Shown: one piece after another, positions 18,381-26,812 of the stretch | Position numbering within the stretch: the stretch's first letter is position 1 | Layout of the letters: every line of letters starts with the position of its first letter | Source: an uncultured Flavobacterium sp. | Lineage (GTDB): Bacteria > Bacteroidota > Bacteroidia > Flavobacteriales > Flavobacteriaceae | DNA length: 64,000 nt | Direction of reading: 5' to 3' | NCBI GenBank assembly: GCA_913061465.1 | Contig: CAJXSU010000001.1 | Location: forward strand, 84,717-148,716 | The notes under the pieces: generated by a model | The model's input: the letters and a program-made list of their open reading frames with translations, nothing else | Told to the model about the DNA's origin: nothing | The model's database searches: none | Position numbers and translations under genes: made by a program

Positions 18381-20723
18381 TTATTCTTCATCTTTACCAT
18401 ATCCATAGCCATAACCATAGTTATACTTGTAGGTGTAGCTATAACGGTATTTGTAGCTGTATCGATATCCATAGCCATAGCCAGAAGAAGATGCAGAAGC
18501 AATAAGACCGTTCAATACCATTCCAAAAGGCGGCATATTTTCTCGACTATGCATTTCTTTGATAAATGGAAATATATTCTTATCAGAGTATTGAGCTCTT
18601 GTCACATAAACCACCAAGTCACACAAAGATAATAATGGTGTGGTATCACTCACTAGCAATAAAGGTGCACTGTCAATAATAATAAGATCATAACTAGATT
18701 TAAGAATTTCTAACAATTCCTTCATTCGAGTACGCATCAACAATTCTGAGGGGTTTGGAGGAATAGCTCCAGACAATAAATAATCAATTTCATCAATCGA
18801 TTTTCCTTTTACTATCAACTTATCTAAATCATTATAGTTCACATCATTTAAAAAGGTAGAAAGCCCTAAATTTCCACGTTCGATACCCAAAATCGTATGC
18901 ACCTGAGGATTTCGTAAATCGGCTCCTATTAAAATTACTTTTTTGCCCAGTGCGTTATAGCTTTGCGCAATATTATAGGATACGAATGATTTACCCTCTC
19001 CTTTTATCGTAGAGGTAGCAATGATGACTTGAGGTTTATTTTGATTGAGTGAAAAACTCATACTCGATCGAATCACACGAATAGATTCTGCAATAATTCC
19101 TCGATCATCGTTTTCAGAAGAATAATTTTCATCAAAAGGCACCTCACCCAAAATAGTAAGACTTGGTAACCCTTTTTCTAGATCTTCTCGAGTATTGATT
19201 TTTGTGTCTAAGGTTTTTAATAAATAAAGAATAACTATTGGTATCATTAAACTCATAATTAAACCACCAAGATAAATAGTATTTTTGTTTGGTGAAATTG
19301 GAGTATTATTGGATATTCCGTAACTTAAAACTTTTAAGTTTGGTAATACAGACACATAGCTAATTGAAGCTTCCTCTTTTCGTTGAGATAAGAATACAAG
19401 GAGGTCCTCAGCAAACTTAAATTCTCTAGCAAAAGTTCTTATAACATATCCTTTCTCAGGAAGACTAGAAACTTTACCCATAGATACTTTGTTTACTTTT
19501 TGATAATTAGACAAAGAAACTTTCAAGTTTTTAATGTAGAGTTCAATACCATCAAGATTTGCCTTTCTAAGCCTATTTAATTTTTTATTTATGTTTAGGA
19601 CAAGTTGGCTGTTTATAGTTGTGCTAATTAATAAATTATTACGATCAACAACAAGTTTGTTGTAAGAATCTAATAATTGATTAACATTAGCATCAACGAT
19701 ACCTATATTAGCAGGTAAAATTTCAAAATTTTGTTGAGATTTTAATTGTTCTAGCAGAGAGGTTGCTATTTCTAATTGAATTTTTAATTCAAAAACAGCT
19801 TTATTTTCTAAAACAATGTTTGATAAGGTATTTGAAGTTTGAATTTCAGTATCATAAATACTATTTTTTATTTGATATTCAATCGTTTTTTTAGAAATAG
19901 AATCTATGGAGTTTTTGAGTATACCTAAACGCTTATTAATAAAAATAATAGAAGCATTGGATAGTTGGCGTTGATCAGCGACTCTATCCGCTGTAATCAC
20001 TTCAATTAAAGTATTTAATGAAGCATTGTTACGATTTATATTGGTGCCTGAAATACTCAAATTAATGATTTCTCCATTTTTCGAACTTACTTCAGCGCCT
20101 AATCTACTTTTTAGAATTGTTGTTGCATTGTTTAGAGAAGTTCTTGTGATTAAGTATTTCCTAGAATCTATAAAAAAACTAGAATCAATTATTTTAAAAT
20201 TAAAAAAATCATTTTCTAATTGTTTATTTTTATTAAATTTAAAATCTAAATTATCATTTGAAATATGAATTGATTCCTCAGAAATTTCCAACTCCCATCG
20301 TTGCATTAAATTTGGATTATTAAAAGTAATTTCAAATGGTAAATTTTTATATTTTAAGTTAGACTTAACTTTTCCAATTTGTAATACGCTAGTTTGAAGA
20401 TCTAATTTTTTTACAACCTGACTTAAGATATGATGAGATTTGATTACGGCAATATCATTTTCTACGTTTATTCGAGTTCCAAAAAGAGATGTCACCTCAT
20501 TAGATAGGAAAGAGCTAGAAGCATCAGATTTAGTAATTTGTATTTGAGCATTACTTGTGTAAATATTTGGTGTATAACGAAGGTAAGTATAGGAACCAGC
20601 TAATGCCATAATTATTGTTAATAAAAACCAGGGCCAAAAAAATATGTAATAAGAAATTTCTTTTTTAAGATTTAAACCATCTTCTTCTTGATTTAAAAAA
20701 TTTTCAAAATTATTATTTTTCAT
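18381..20723 (-). CDS. wzc: polysaccharide co-polymerase / BY-kinase tyrosine autokinase (Wzc-like)
   Basis: Wzc is an inner-membrane protein that controls polysaccharide chain length and export through cycles of tyrosine autophosphorylation. The Wzz-type domain has membrane segments near residues 25-48 and 477-500 with a long coiled-coil periplasmic part between. The cytoplasmic kinase has a Walker A (STIKGEGKS, about 568-578), a Walker A' (ILIGADLRNPQ) and a Walker B (LIIIDSAP, about 676-683). The tail carries 14 tyrosines at every second residue, more regular than the usual Tyr cluster. At 780 residues it is full length. It is the last gene of the minus-strand locus, 2 bases after the wza-like gene. 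Confidence 0.95.
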   Translation of the reverse strand: MKNNNFENFLNQEEDGLNLKKEISYYIFFWPWFLLTIIMALAGSYTYLRYTPNIYTSNAQIQITKSDASSSFLSNEVTSLFGTRINVENDIAVIKSHHILSQVVKKLDLQTSVLQIGKVKSNLKYKNLPFEITFNNPNLMQRWELEISEESIHISNDNLDFKFNKNKQLENDFFNFKIIDSSFFIDSRKYLITRTSLNNATTILKSRLGAEVSSKNGEIINLSISGTNINRNNASLNTLIEVITADRVADQRQLSNASIIFINKRLGILKNSIDSISKKTIEYQIKNSIYDTEIQTSNTLSNIVLENKAVFELKIQLEIATSLLEQLKSQQNFEILPANIGIVDANVNQLLDSYNKLVVDRNNLLISTTINSQLVLNINKKLNRLRKANLDGIELYIKNLKVSLSNYQKVNKVSMGKVSSLPEKGYVIRTFAREFKFAEDLLVFLSQRKEEASISYVSVLPNLKVLSYGISNNTPISPNKNTIYLGGLIMSLMIPIVILYLLKTLDTKINTREDLEKGLPSLTILGEVPFDENYSSENDDRGIIAESIRVIRSSMSFSLNQNKPQVIIATSTIKGEGKSFVSYNIAQSYNALGKKVILIGADLRNPQVHTILGIERGNLGLSTFLNDVNYNDLDKLIVKGKSIDEIDYLLSGAIPPNPSELLMRTRMKELLEILKSSYDLIIIDSAPLLLVSDTTPLLSLCDLVVYVTRAQYSDKNIFPFIKEMHSRENMPPFGMVLNGLIASASSSGYGYGYRYSYKYRYSYTYKYNYGYGYGYGKDEE
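18399..18479 (-). repeat. alternating X-Tyr codon repeat in the Wzc tail
   Basis: These 27 codons encode 14 tyrosines strictly alternating with Gly, Arg, Ser, Lys, Thr or Asn. The DNA is a degenerate 6-base repeat (TAT/TAC plus a variable codon), with GGTTAT-like units at both ends and more diverse codons in the middle. Such a tract could change length by slippage or unequal recombination. Confidence 0.85.
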
Positions 20724-20725
20724 AA

Positions 20726-21493
20726 TTATTTAATAAGGATTATTGTACTTAGAAGAATACTAGCTATACTTAAGAATGTAGAAATGTTTCCAATCAATCC
20801 GGCACTTGTAACTTTTTTTAAGTTAGGGTTTACAATTATTACATCATTGGGTTGAATATATTGGTAAGAGCTAATTAAAAAACTTGAACTGGTTAAATCA
20901 AGTTTTGTCGTTGTTCTTTGTCCATCAGATTCTCTTATTAGTACAACATCAATACGATTTCCATCTATAGTCAAATCACCAGCTAAACCTATTGCCTGTA
21001 AAAGGCTAATATTTTTTTCAGTAAATGTGTACGTTCCTGGTCGATTTACCTCACCTAAAATTGTCACCTTTGAATTCAATAAACGAACCGTTACATTGGG
21101 ATTAATTAAATGACCCTCAGATTTTAAAATTTCTTTCAAATATTTTTCTAAATCTATAATAGTTTTTCCTTCAACAGAAATTTCTCCTAGGATAGGAAAG
21201 TTAATAGTTTTTTTTGGAGACACAAGATATCCACTAATTTGCAACAACTGTAAATTATTCCCAAACCCATTGGAAATAGAGCTCCTGTTGAAAGGAATCG
21301 AAGCGTTCATCTCTAGAGAAGTGACATCAATTTTTAAAATATCATTTTCTTGTAAAATATTTTGAGAAGAAATTACTTGACTATTATTGTAGTTTTGAAT
21401 ATCTTGTAAATATAGAAGTTCTTTTTTTGATACACATGAACTAAAAAAAAATAAGGATCCTATTAATATTAGAAAAAAATTGTGACGATTCAT
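20726..21493 (-). CDS. wza: polysaccharide export lipoprotein (Wza-like, SLBB domain)
   Basis: This is the outer-membrane export channel component of the Wza/OPX family. A lipoprotein signal ends with Cys20 (FSSC). A polysaccharide export domain (about residues 50-130) and a SLBB domain (VTILGEVNRPGTYTF, about 148-165, then GLAGDLTIDGNR) follow. The last 22 residues are hydrophobic (about 233-254), forming a membrane segment as in other Bacteroidota OPX proteins. It is 255 residues long. It directly precedes wzc, which it must contact to form the export conduit. Confidence 0.93.
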   Translation of the reverse strand: MNRHNFFLILIGSLFFFSSCVSKKELLYLQDIQNYNNSQVISSQNILQENDILKIDVTSLEMNASIPFNRSSISNGFGNNLQLLQISGYLVSPKKTINFPILGEISVEGKTIIDLEKYLKEILKSEGHLINPNVTVRLLNSKVTILGEVNRPGTYTFTEKNISLLQAIGLAGDLTIDGNRIDVVLIRESDGQRTTTKLDLTSSSFLISSYQYIQPNDVIIVNPNLKKVTSAGLIGNISTFLSIASILLSTIILIK

Positions 21494-21807
21494 GAGTTTA
21501 TTTTTTAATTTGAATATTTAATGTCTAAAATCAAACACAAAATTAGTGATATTAAACTAATTTTTTTATTAGCATAATGTTTTTTTTTGTTTAGATACAT
21601 TTCATTTATTTGGCTTTATTAAAATACTTTACAAAAAAATTACTTATTGAATAATTACTGAATTTTGTTGTAAAAAAGGGCACTAATTCGTTTGAATTTT
21701 TAGATAATTAGGTAAAATAAAAAAATAATTTTTTTATTAAAAAAACGAATATTTAAGTATTAATACTAAATAATATTTTTTTTATAGTTTATAGTTTGGA
21801 GTTTTGT
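21494..21807. other. 314-base AT-rich intergenic region upstream of wza
   Basis: I see no gene here. The region holds a candidate promoter for wza/wzc at 21538-21545, long A and T runs, and a short palindrome (AGTATTAATACT) near 21756-21767 that could mark the end of the sugar-transferase transcript, although no U-run hairpin of good quality is present. Confidence 0.6.
21538..21545 (-). promoter_or_regulatory. possible -7 box upstream of wza
   Basis: The complement reads TAATTTTG, an exact TAnnTTTG match, 44 bases before the wza start codon. There is no TTG at -33 spacing. It would give wza and wzc a promoter of their own inside the long locus. Confidence 0.4.
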
Positions 21808-22941
21808 TTAACTACTTCTTTTATTTTTTATCAAAATATTATAAAGTGATTTAAAAAAGTAAATAAAGTCAGTGTAATAAGGTCTTTTTTTGTATGCTTT
21901 TAAATACTTTATTTCTGAAGCCATAATTTCTTCTAAAGTTGTTGGCATATCTACATAAAATGGTGGTATTAAACCTGGCTTTGTTTTTGTTCTTAATATT
22001 TGAAGCTCCTTTGTATATAAAGAGTAGTAGTGTTCACTCAATGGTCTTACGCCTACTAGTTTCATTTCTCCCTTAAAAAAATTAATAAACATTGGTAACT
22101 CATCAATCCAAAATTTTCTGAAGATTCTACCTTCAGGTGAAATCCTAAAATCGTTTTTTATTTTACCTCCTTCTTTTAATTGATTCTTGTTGTAAACATA
22201 CTCCTGAAGATACTCAGAAAAAGGGTGCATTGTTCTTAACTTATATACTTTAAATATTTTACCATTTTTCCCAATTCTATTTAAACTTATTATTGGAGCA
22301 TAAGTTGGGTTATTGTCATAGCATGGGTCTTTGACTTTTTTTGCTACGAAAAAAAGAGAATGATTTATTGATATTTCGTCAATTATTTCAAAACCACACG
22401 AATACAGCCTACCGAACGTTTCTGCTCTTGAAATCACCCTTCCTCTACCATTGGTTAGATAGAAATATATTTTTTTTAAAATTGGGAGCTTTGGTACTAC
22501 TCTAGAAAAAATATAATCAATAAAGTATAATAATTTATTAAGTATTGGAGGGTATTTATTTAATATGGCAGATCTTCTGTTTGGGTAAGTTACAACCTTA
22601 CCAAGATATAAACCGGATTTTGGAAGAATTATATTAACAGTTTCAAAAAATTTATTTATGTAACGAATGTCGTTAACTTTTTTCAAATTAAGTATTGAGG
22701 AGAACTTACCAAATACTAACTTTTCTAAATTAATTTGATCTGAATTAGACGTTAAGTAATTATTGCTTGAAAGGTCAAAATAAAGCTTAATAAACTTTAA
22801 CAACCTGGGATTACTGGCAATTTCGCTTTTAGCTATATTGGAAGCAAAGTTATTTTGTGTTTCTATTTCTTTTGATACACTTTTAGTAGGTTTTGACTTA
22901 AAAATTAAATCTTGATCATTCTGAATCAGTAATACATCCAT
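21808..22941 (-). CDS. initiating sugar-phosphate transferase (bacterial sugar transferase family)
   Basis: This probably transfers a sugar phosphate to undecaprenyl phosphate to start repeat-unit synthesis. The catalytic region of the family occupies residues 222-377, with KVYKLRTM (231-238), the DELP dyad (Asp280, Glu281) and LVGVRPLS. The usual re-entrant membrane helix with its RxxD start just before KxRTM is replaced here by a segment containing RVISRAETFGRLY and CGFEIIDE. One hydrophobic stretch near 136-162 may bind the membrane instead. The protein is 377 residues long. It stands apart from its neighbours, with 314 bases after it and 384 before it, and has a candidate promoter. Confidence 0.85.
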   Translation of the reverse strand: MDVLLIQNDQDLIFKSKPTKSVSKEIETQNNFASNIAKSEIASNPRLLKFIKLYFDLSSNNYLTSNSDQINLEKLVFGKFSSILNLKKVNDIRYINKFFETVNIILPKSGLYLGKVVTYPNRRSAILNKYPPILNKLLYFIDYIFSRVVPKLPILKKIYFYLTNGRGRVISRAETFGRLYSCGFEIIDEISINHSLFFVAKKVKDPCYDNNPTYAPIISLNRIGKNGKIFKVYKLRTMHPFSEYLQEYVYNKNQLKEGGKIKNDFRISPEGRIFRKFWIDELPMFINFFKGEMKLVGVRPLSEHYYSLYTKELQILRTKTKPGLIPPFYVDMPTTLEEIMASEIKYLKAYKKRPYYTDFIYFFKSLYNILIKNKRSS

Positions 22942-22966
22942 AGTTTAGGGAACTATAATTAATAAT

Positions 22967-22974
22967 CAAATATA
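22967..22974 (-). promoter_or_regulatory. possible -7 box of the sugar-transferase gene
   Basis: The complement is TATATTTG, an exact TAnnTTTG match, 25 bases before the ATG at 22941. No TTG stands at the expected -33 distance, so the call rests on the -7 box and its position. Confidence 0.45.
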
Positions 22975-23134
22975 CACAATTAATCGTAATGAATATTTTT
23001 ATTTAAAACTCATAAACAAAATCAATCAATGAATTGATGAGATGACTCAATTACTGCTATAAAAACTGAAGCAATAATTTCTTTATAATACTCTTAAAAA
23101 TATCAAAAAAACTTATTCTTTACACAAACCAATG

Positions 23135-23277
23135 TTAATAATTACAATCTAGGGATAGGCACTCTCCCCTTTTGATTAAAATATTATAAAGTGGCTATAA
23201 AGTAAAAAAATTCAGTTTGATATAGTCTTTTTTCACAAGCTAAGTTTAACAAAGCATCAAATAACTTGGAATATGAG
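23135..23277 (-). pseudogene. decayed 3' end of a second sugar-transferase gene
   Basis: Bases 23178-23193 are identical to 21833-21848 in the 3' end of the sugar-transferase gene (16 of 16). The similarity continues to about 23240, interrupted by a 2-base length difference that shifts the frame. Translated on the minus strand, the relic reads EKRLYQTEFFYF and then, after the shift, LYNILIKR. The intact gene has KKRPYYTDFIYF and LYNILIKN at the same places. Neither a start nor a catalytic region is present, so this is the remains of a paralogue or of a partial duplication. Confidence 0.65.
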
Positions 23278-23325
23278 GAGATACATGTATGAAATTAAAA
23301 TTTAAAAAAAATAAGTTTTTATTTA

Positions 23326-24096
23326 TTAATTTCTCAAAATCATTTTTTTTTTAATTTCATTTTTAATCGTTTGCAATATTAACTCTTTAAACCAGGGAAT
23401 ACCTCCTTCAGACCACCTTTGAGGATGCATGGTAAACATTATTTTATTTGGTAATTGGTTATTATTTAATGCTGAAATTATATCATCGGTTGAATGATAT
23501 ACCAAGTCTTGTTTGATCCAATTCATCTGTTGTGAAACTTTATCACGAACAGATGTTTTCCAACCATCCCATCGACGACCAGTATCGGTAAGGTAAAATA
23601 CCTCATCAAAATTAACATCGTAATAAGGTTCTCCAATAATGTCTAAACTTCTGTAATCGTATTTGTTCCAAATTTCTTTATTATCAAATTTTGAACGAGG
23701 GCTCCCATGCATACAAATGGTTTTCACCTCTACCAGCTTCCGAAGTTTATCTAAATGATATCTAAAATCATCCCAAGCCTTATCAACATCTCCATTACTA
23801 GTATCCATATTTTCGTAATGATAACCTACTTCATGACCTAATGCTTCAATTTCCTTTATAATATCTTCGTCCCAAGATTCTGGCACTGCCCTAAAATAAT
23901 AAGTTCCTTTAATCCCCAAATTTGATTGAATTTTGGCAAATCGCAATGAATTTTGGGGTAATAAATCTACATCATGCCTTAGTATCACGGCTTTTTCACT
24001 TGACTGTTCCAAATAGTCTCTAAATGTATCAAATTTATATTTGGAAGATATCAATTGTTTTAATAAGCTAATGTAAGTTTCTATTGTAAAATCCAT
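23326..24096 (-). CDS. polysaccharide deacetylase-like protein (NodB fold)
   Basis: This is a predicted carbohydrate esterase-4-like enzyme. The metal-site motif RHDVD is at residues 40-44 (His41, Asp42, Asp44), followed by GTYYFR, the pair GHEVGYHYE (His88, His93) and CMHGSPRS (His130). No signal peptide is visible, so it may act on a cytoplasmic lipid-linked or nucleotide-linked sugar. Its 256 residues fit short deacetylase-like proteins of polysaccharide loci. Its start overlaps the stop of the SGNH gene by one base (TAATG), indicating translational coupling within the MBOAT-SGNH-deacetylase set. Confidence 0.8.
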   Translation of the reverse strand: MDFTIETYISLLKQLISSKYKFDTFRDYLEQSSEKAVILRHDVDLLPQNSLRFAKIQSNLGIKGTYYFRAVPESWDEDIIKEIEALGHEVGYHYENMDTSNGDVDKAWDDFRYHLDKLRKLVEVKTICMHGSPRSKFDNKEIWNKYDYRSLDIIGEPYYDVNFDEVFYLTDTGRRWDGWKTSVRDKVSQQMNWIKQDLVYHSTDDIISALNNNQLPNKIMFTMHPQRWSEGGIPWFKELILQTIKNEIKKKMILRN

Positions 24097-25118
24097 TAAT
24101 TTATTAATAATTTAGATAGTTTTTCAGAAAGGTAATATCCAATTGCTTTGTGCCCCATATGATTCCAATGACCCTTAGTATTTGTAACTACCCAATAATA
24201 TGGGTCAATCCCTTTTTGTTTTAAAACGGTTAATGTATCTCTTAAACTAACAAAAGGAATCTTATTCTTTTCTAAACCGAACATAAACTCTTTAGATAAT
24301 TGATTATTTCCTCTGTTTACCACAATAGTATTTGAAGAAAAATTGTCTTGAATTGCAAAAGCCAATGGAGGTAGTTGTTTTGTAATATTATTAGATATTG
24401 GTGGTTCTTTAAAGTTTACATAAAATTTACCTAACATTTTAGGCCAAAACTTACCAGCCAAAATTAATTTTCTTGCACTGTTCAACATTTGCATCGTTAT
24501 TGAATTTTGAGTAAGCAACTTTGTTTTATTATATGTCTGTAAATATTTTTGTGGAAACAAATCATTTGTGACAATTAATTCGTTATCTCTAAAGATAACC
24601 TTAGGTACTAACAAATCTGTCTGTTTACAAATTAAATCATTTGAGCTTAAAAAATAGAGTATTAGATCCGGCTTGAATTGATTAACAAAATTTTGCTGAT
24701 ACGCAAACATATCGGCTAAATCAAAGCCACTACGTCCAAAATTTAATACTTCTACTGATTCATCAAAGTTTTTAGATAGTTGTTTTTCCATTATTGAAAT
24801 AAACTGGTCTCGCCTAAATACTTGAAAACTTTCAACATAAGAATCTCCTAGTATTGCAATCCTAAAGACTCCTGTTTTCTTTTCAATTGAACAATCTGGG
24901 CCTAAAATGGAATTATTATTATACTGTCCCATAGAAAAACCTTCATTAAAAAGGGTGAAATTCATATTAGTTCTTTTTATTCTGCCAATGTGTGAATCAA
25001 AGTCAGTTGTAGAAAATGTTTCAATTTCAGCTTTTTGGATAAATAATTCAAGAAGAACTAAGCTTAATGCTATAGCAAAAATAAAACCAATGAATAACTT
25101 TAATATTTTAAAAATCAT
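24096..25118 (-). CDS. membrane-anchored SGNH/GDSL-type hydrolase or acyltransferase partner
   Basis: The N-terminus is a single membrane anchor (about residues 4-24) with the rest predicted outside. The SGNH blocks are visible: GDS at 91-93 (nucleophile Ser93), NFGRSGFD, SSND and a C-terminal NHMGH segment (His320, His323) with the catalytic His. It resembles the periplasmic partner (AlgJ/AlgX or DltD-like) that moves acyl groups delivered by an MBOAT protein. The gene directly follows the MBOAT gene, overlapping by one base. Function as O-acetyltransferase or esterase is inferred from fold and context. Confidence 0.8.
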   Translation of the reverse strand: MIFKILKLFIGFIFAIALSLVLLELFIQKAEIETFSTTDFDSHIGRIKRTNMNFTLFNEGFSMGQYNNNSILGPDCSIEKKTGVFRIAILGDSYVESFQVFRRDQFISIMEKQLSKNFDESVEVLNFGRSGFDLADMFAYQQNFVNQFKPDLILYFLSSNDLICKQTDLLVPKVIFRDNELIVTNDLFPQKYLQTYNKTKLLTQNSITMQMLNSARKLILAGKFWPKMLGKFYVNFKEPPISNNITKQLPPLAFAIQDNFSSNTIVVNRGNNQLSKEFMFGLEKNKIPFVSLRDTLTVLKQKGIDPYYWVVTNTKGHWNHMGHKAIGYYLSEKLSKLLIN

Positions 25119-26548
25119 TAGAACTGAAAATAAATAAATGGTAATGCTTCATTCTGAAACATAAATAAACAACTAGCTAATAACATTACAACTAAAATAC
25201 CCATAACAATACCTTTATTTTTAATTGTTAAAATAAAGGTATGACGTTTTGTATAATATTCGAAAATATCAAATAATATCATAACAAAAGTAAATGATAT
25301 AGTTATAATAAAAAATTTCATAGTAAAAGCACTAGATTCCCAATAAATCATTTTCATTATAAAAGTTGTAGCCGTTGAAAAATCTGGTGATCTAAAAAAG
25401 AGCCAAGCAAATAGAACTAGAAAAAAAGTTAGACTAACATTAAACAGGTATTTGAATAAACTTAATAAACCTGAATATCTATAACCATATTTCACTTTTT
25501 TCTTATCCGACACTAATTTATGAATCACTAAATAAACACCATGTAAAGCACCCCATATAATAAAATTCCAACTAGCCCCGTGCCACAAACCACCTAAAAG
25601 CATTGTTATCATTAAATTTATATAGGTTCTTTTCATACCCTTTCTGTTTCCACCTAAAGAGATATATAAATAATCTTTTAGCCAAGAAGATAGAGAAATG
25701 TGCCAACGACGCCAAAACTCTGTAATATTTTGTGACAAATAAGGCTGTTCAAAATTCTTCATTAGTTCAATTCCCAAAAGCTTAGCTGTTCCTCTTGCAA
25801 TACTAGTATAACCAGAGAAATCAGCGTAAATTTGTATTGAGAATAACACTAAAGCTGCTAATAATTCTGGTGATTTATAAATATCTGGTTGTGAAAAAAT
25901 ATTATCTACAATTCTACCTGCAGCATCGCCAATCATTACTTTTTTAAATAAGCCTGTTATAATGAGCACTACACCTTTTTCTATCTGAGATTTGCTTGGC
26001 ATTGGCCGTTTTACAATTTGAGGTAAAAGGTTTGTTGCGCGCTCTATAGGTCCTGCAACCAATTGTGGAAAGAAGGAAACAAATACAGCAAAATCAATAA
26101 ACTTTTTTGTAGGAGTCAATCTGCCTCTATAAATATCTATAGTATAGGACATTGTTTGAAATGTATAAAAAGAAATCCCAACAGGAAGGATTATATTCAA
26201 GTGCAAATAGTCTAAATTTCCTCCAAAAATAGAAGCTAAAGGAGCAAAGGATTCAACAAAGAAACCATAATATTTAAAAACTGCCAGGATACCTAAGTTG
26301 CTAAACATACTTAGCAAAAGCCATCTTTTCTGATTTTTTAACTCTTGACATTTATATAATTTCTGCCCAACTGTAAAGTCAATAATTGTAGATATTGCTA
26401 GTAATGCCGTAAAACGATAATCCCAATAGCCATAGAAGACATAACTTGCTAAGACCAAAACCAAGTTTTTCATCTTGCTAGGTGTAATGTAGTATATTGG
26501 TAATACTAAAGCTAGAAAAATAAAAAATATAAATGAGTTAAAGAGCAT
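25118..26548 (-). CDS. MBOAT family membrane-bound O-acyltransferase (AlgI-like)
   Basis: This is a polytopic inner-membrane protein of 476 residues with about 10 or more hydrophobic segments. It carries the AlgI/DltB family signature: EFWRRWHISLSSWLKDYLY and the catalytic His323 in GGLWHGASWNF. Such proteins carry an acyl, usually acetyl, group across the membrane for O-acylation of an exopolysaccharide, together with an SGNH partner, which is the next gene. It is the first gene of this three-gene acylation set, with 264 bases of AT-rich DNA separating it from the 2-epimerase gene upstream. Confidence 0.92.
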   Translation of the reverse strand: MLFNSFIFFIFLALVLPIYYITPSKMKNLVLVLASYVFYGYWDYRFTALLAISTIIDFTVGQKLYKCQELKNQKRWLLLSMFSNLGILAVFKYYGFFVESFAPLASIFGGNLDYLHLNIILPVGISFYTFQTMSYTIDIYRGRLTPTKKFIDFAVFVSFFPQLVAGPIERATNLLPQIVKRPMPSKSQIEKGVVLIITGLFKKVMIGDAAGRIVDNIFSQPDIYKSPELLAALVLFSIQIYADFSGYTSIARGTAKLLGIELMKNFEQPYLSQNITEFWRRWHISLSSWLKDYLYISLGGNRKGMKRTYINLMITMLLGGLWHGASWNFIIWGALHGVYLVIHKLVSDKKKVKYGYRYSGLLSLFKYLFNVSLTFFLVLFAWLFFRSPDFSTATTFIMKMIYWESSAFTMKFFIITISFTFVMILFDIFEYYTKRHTFILTIKNKGIVMGILVVMLLASCLFMFQNEALPFIYFQF

Positions 26549-26812
26549 TATGTTTTTTATTAAAAAATTATTTTCATATTTTTCATTAAATTATGTGTAT
26601 ATAAATTCTTAAAAGCACCTTGGATTAACCAAACGCAAAAAATAATTAAATTAATTATACCTGGCTATATTTTTTGTTGTACCGTATTCCATCTTTTCTG
26701 TTTTTTTTTAATTTTAACTATTCAAATACTATAATAGATTTTGTTCGGCTTTATTTTTAGATTACGAATATCTAAAAAAGTAATTTATAATAATCTCTAG
26801 GTGACTATGAAA

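Larger units (their letters stand above)
22942..23325. other. 384-base intergenic region with promoter and gene relic
   Basis: No intact gene is visible. The part near 22967 holds a promoter candidate for the sugar-transferase gene. The stretch 23135-23277 holds a decayed copy of a sugar-transferase 3' end. The remainder is AT-rich with stops in all frames. Confidence 0.7.

Noticed and set aside
23041-23110. Short protein-like stretch (EYYKEIIASVFIAV) on the minus strand in the intergenic region
   Set aside because: A stop codon directly precedes it and no homologous gene could be recognised, so it is not called as a relic.
26754-26778. AT-rich 9-bp hairpin between the 2-epimerase and MBOAT genes
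   Set aside because: The stem is nearly all A-T and no U-run follows on the minus strand, so it does not qualify as a terminator.
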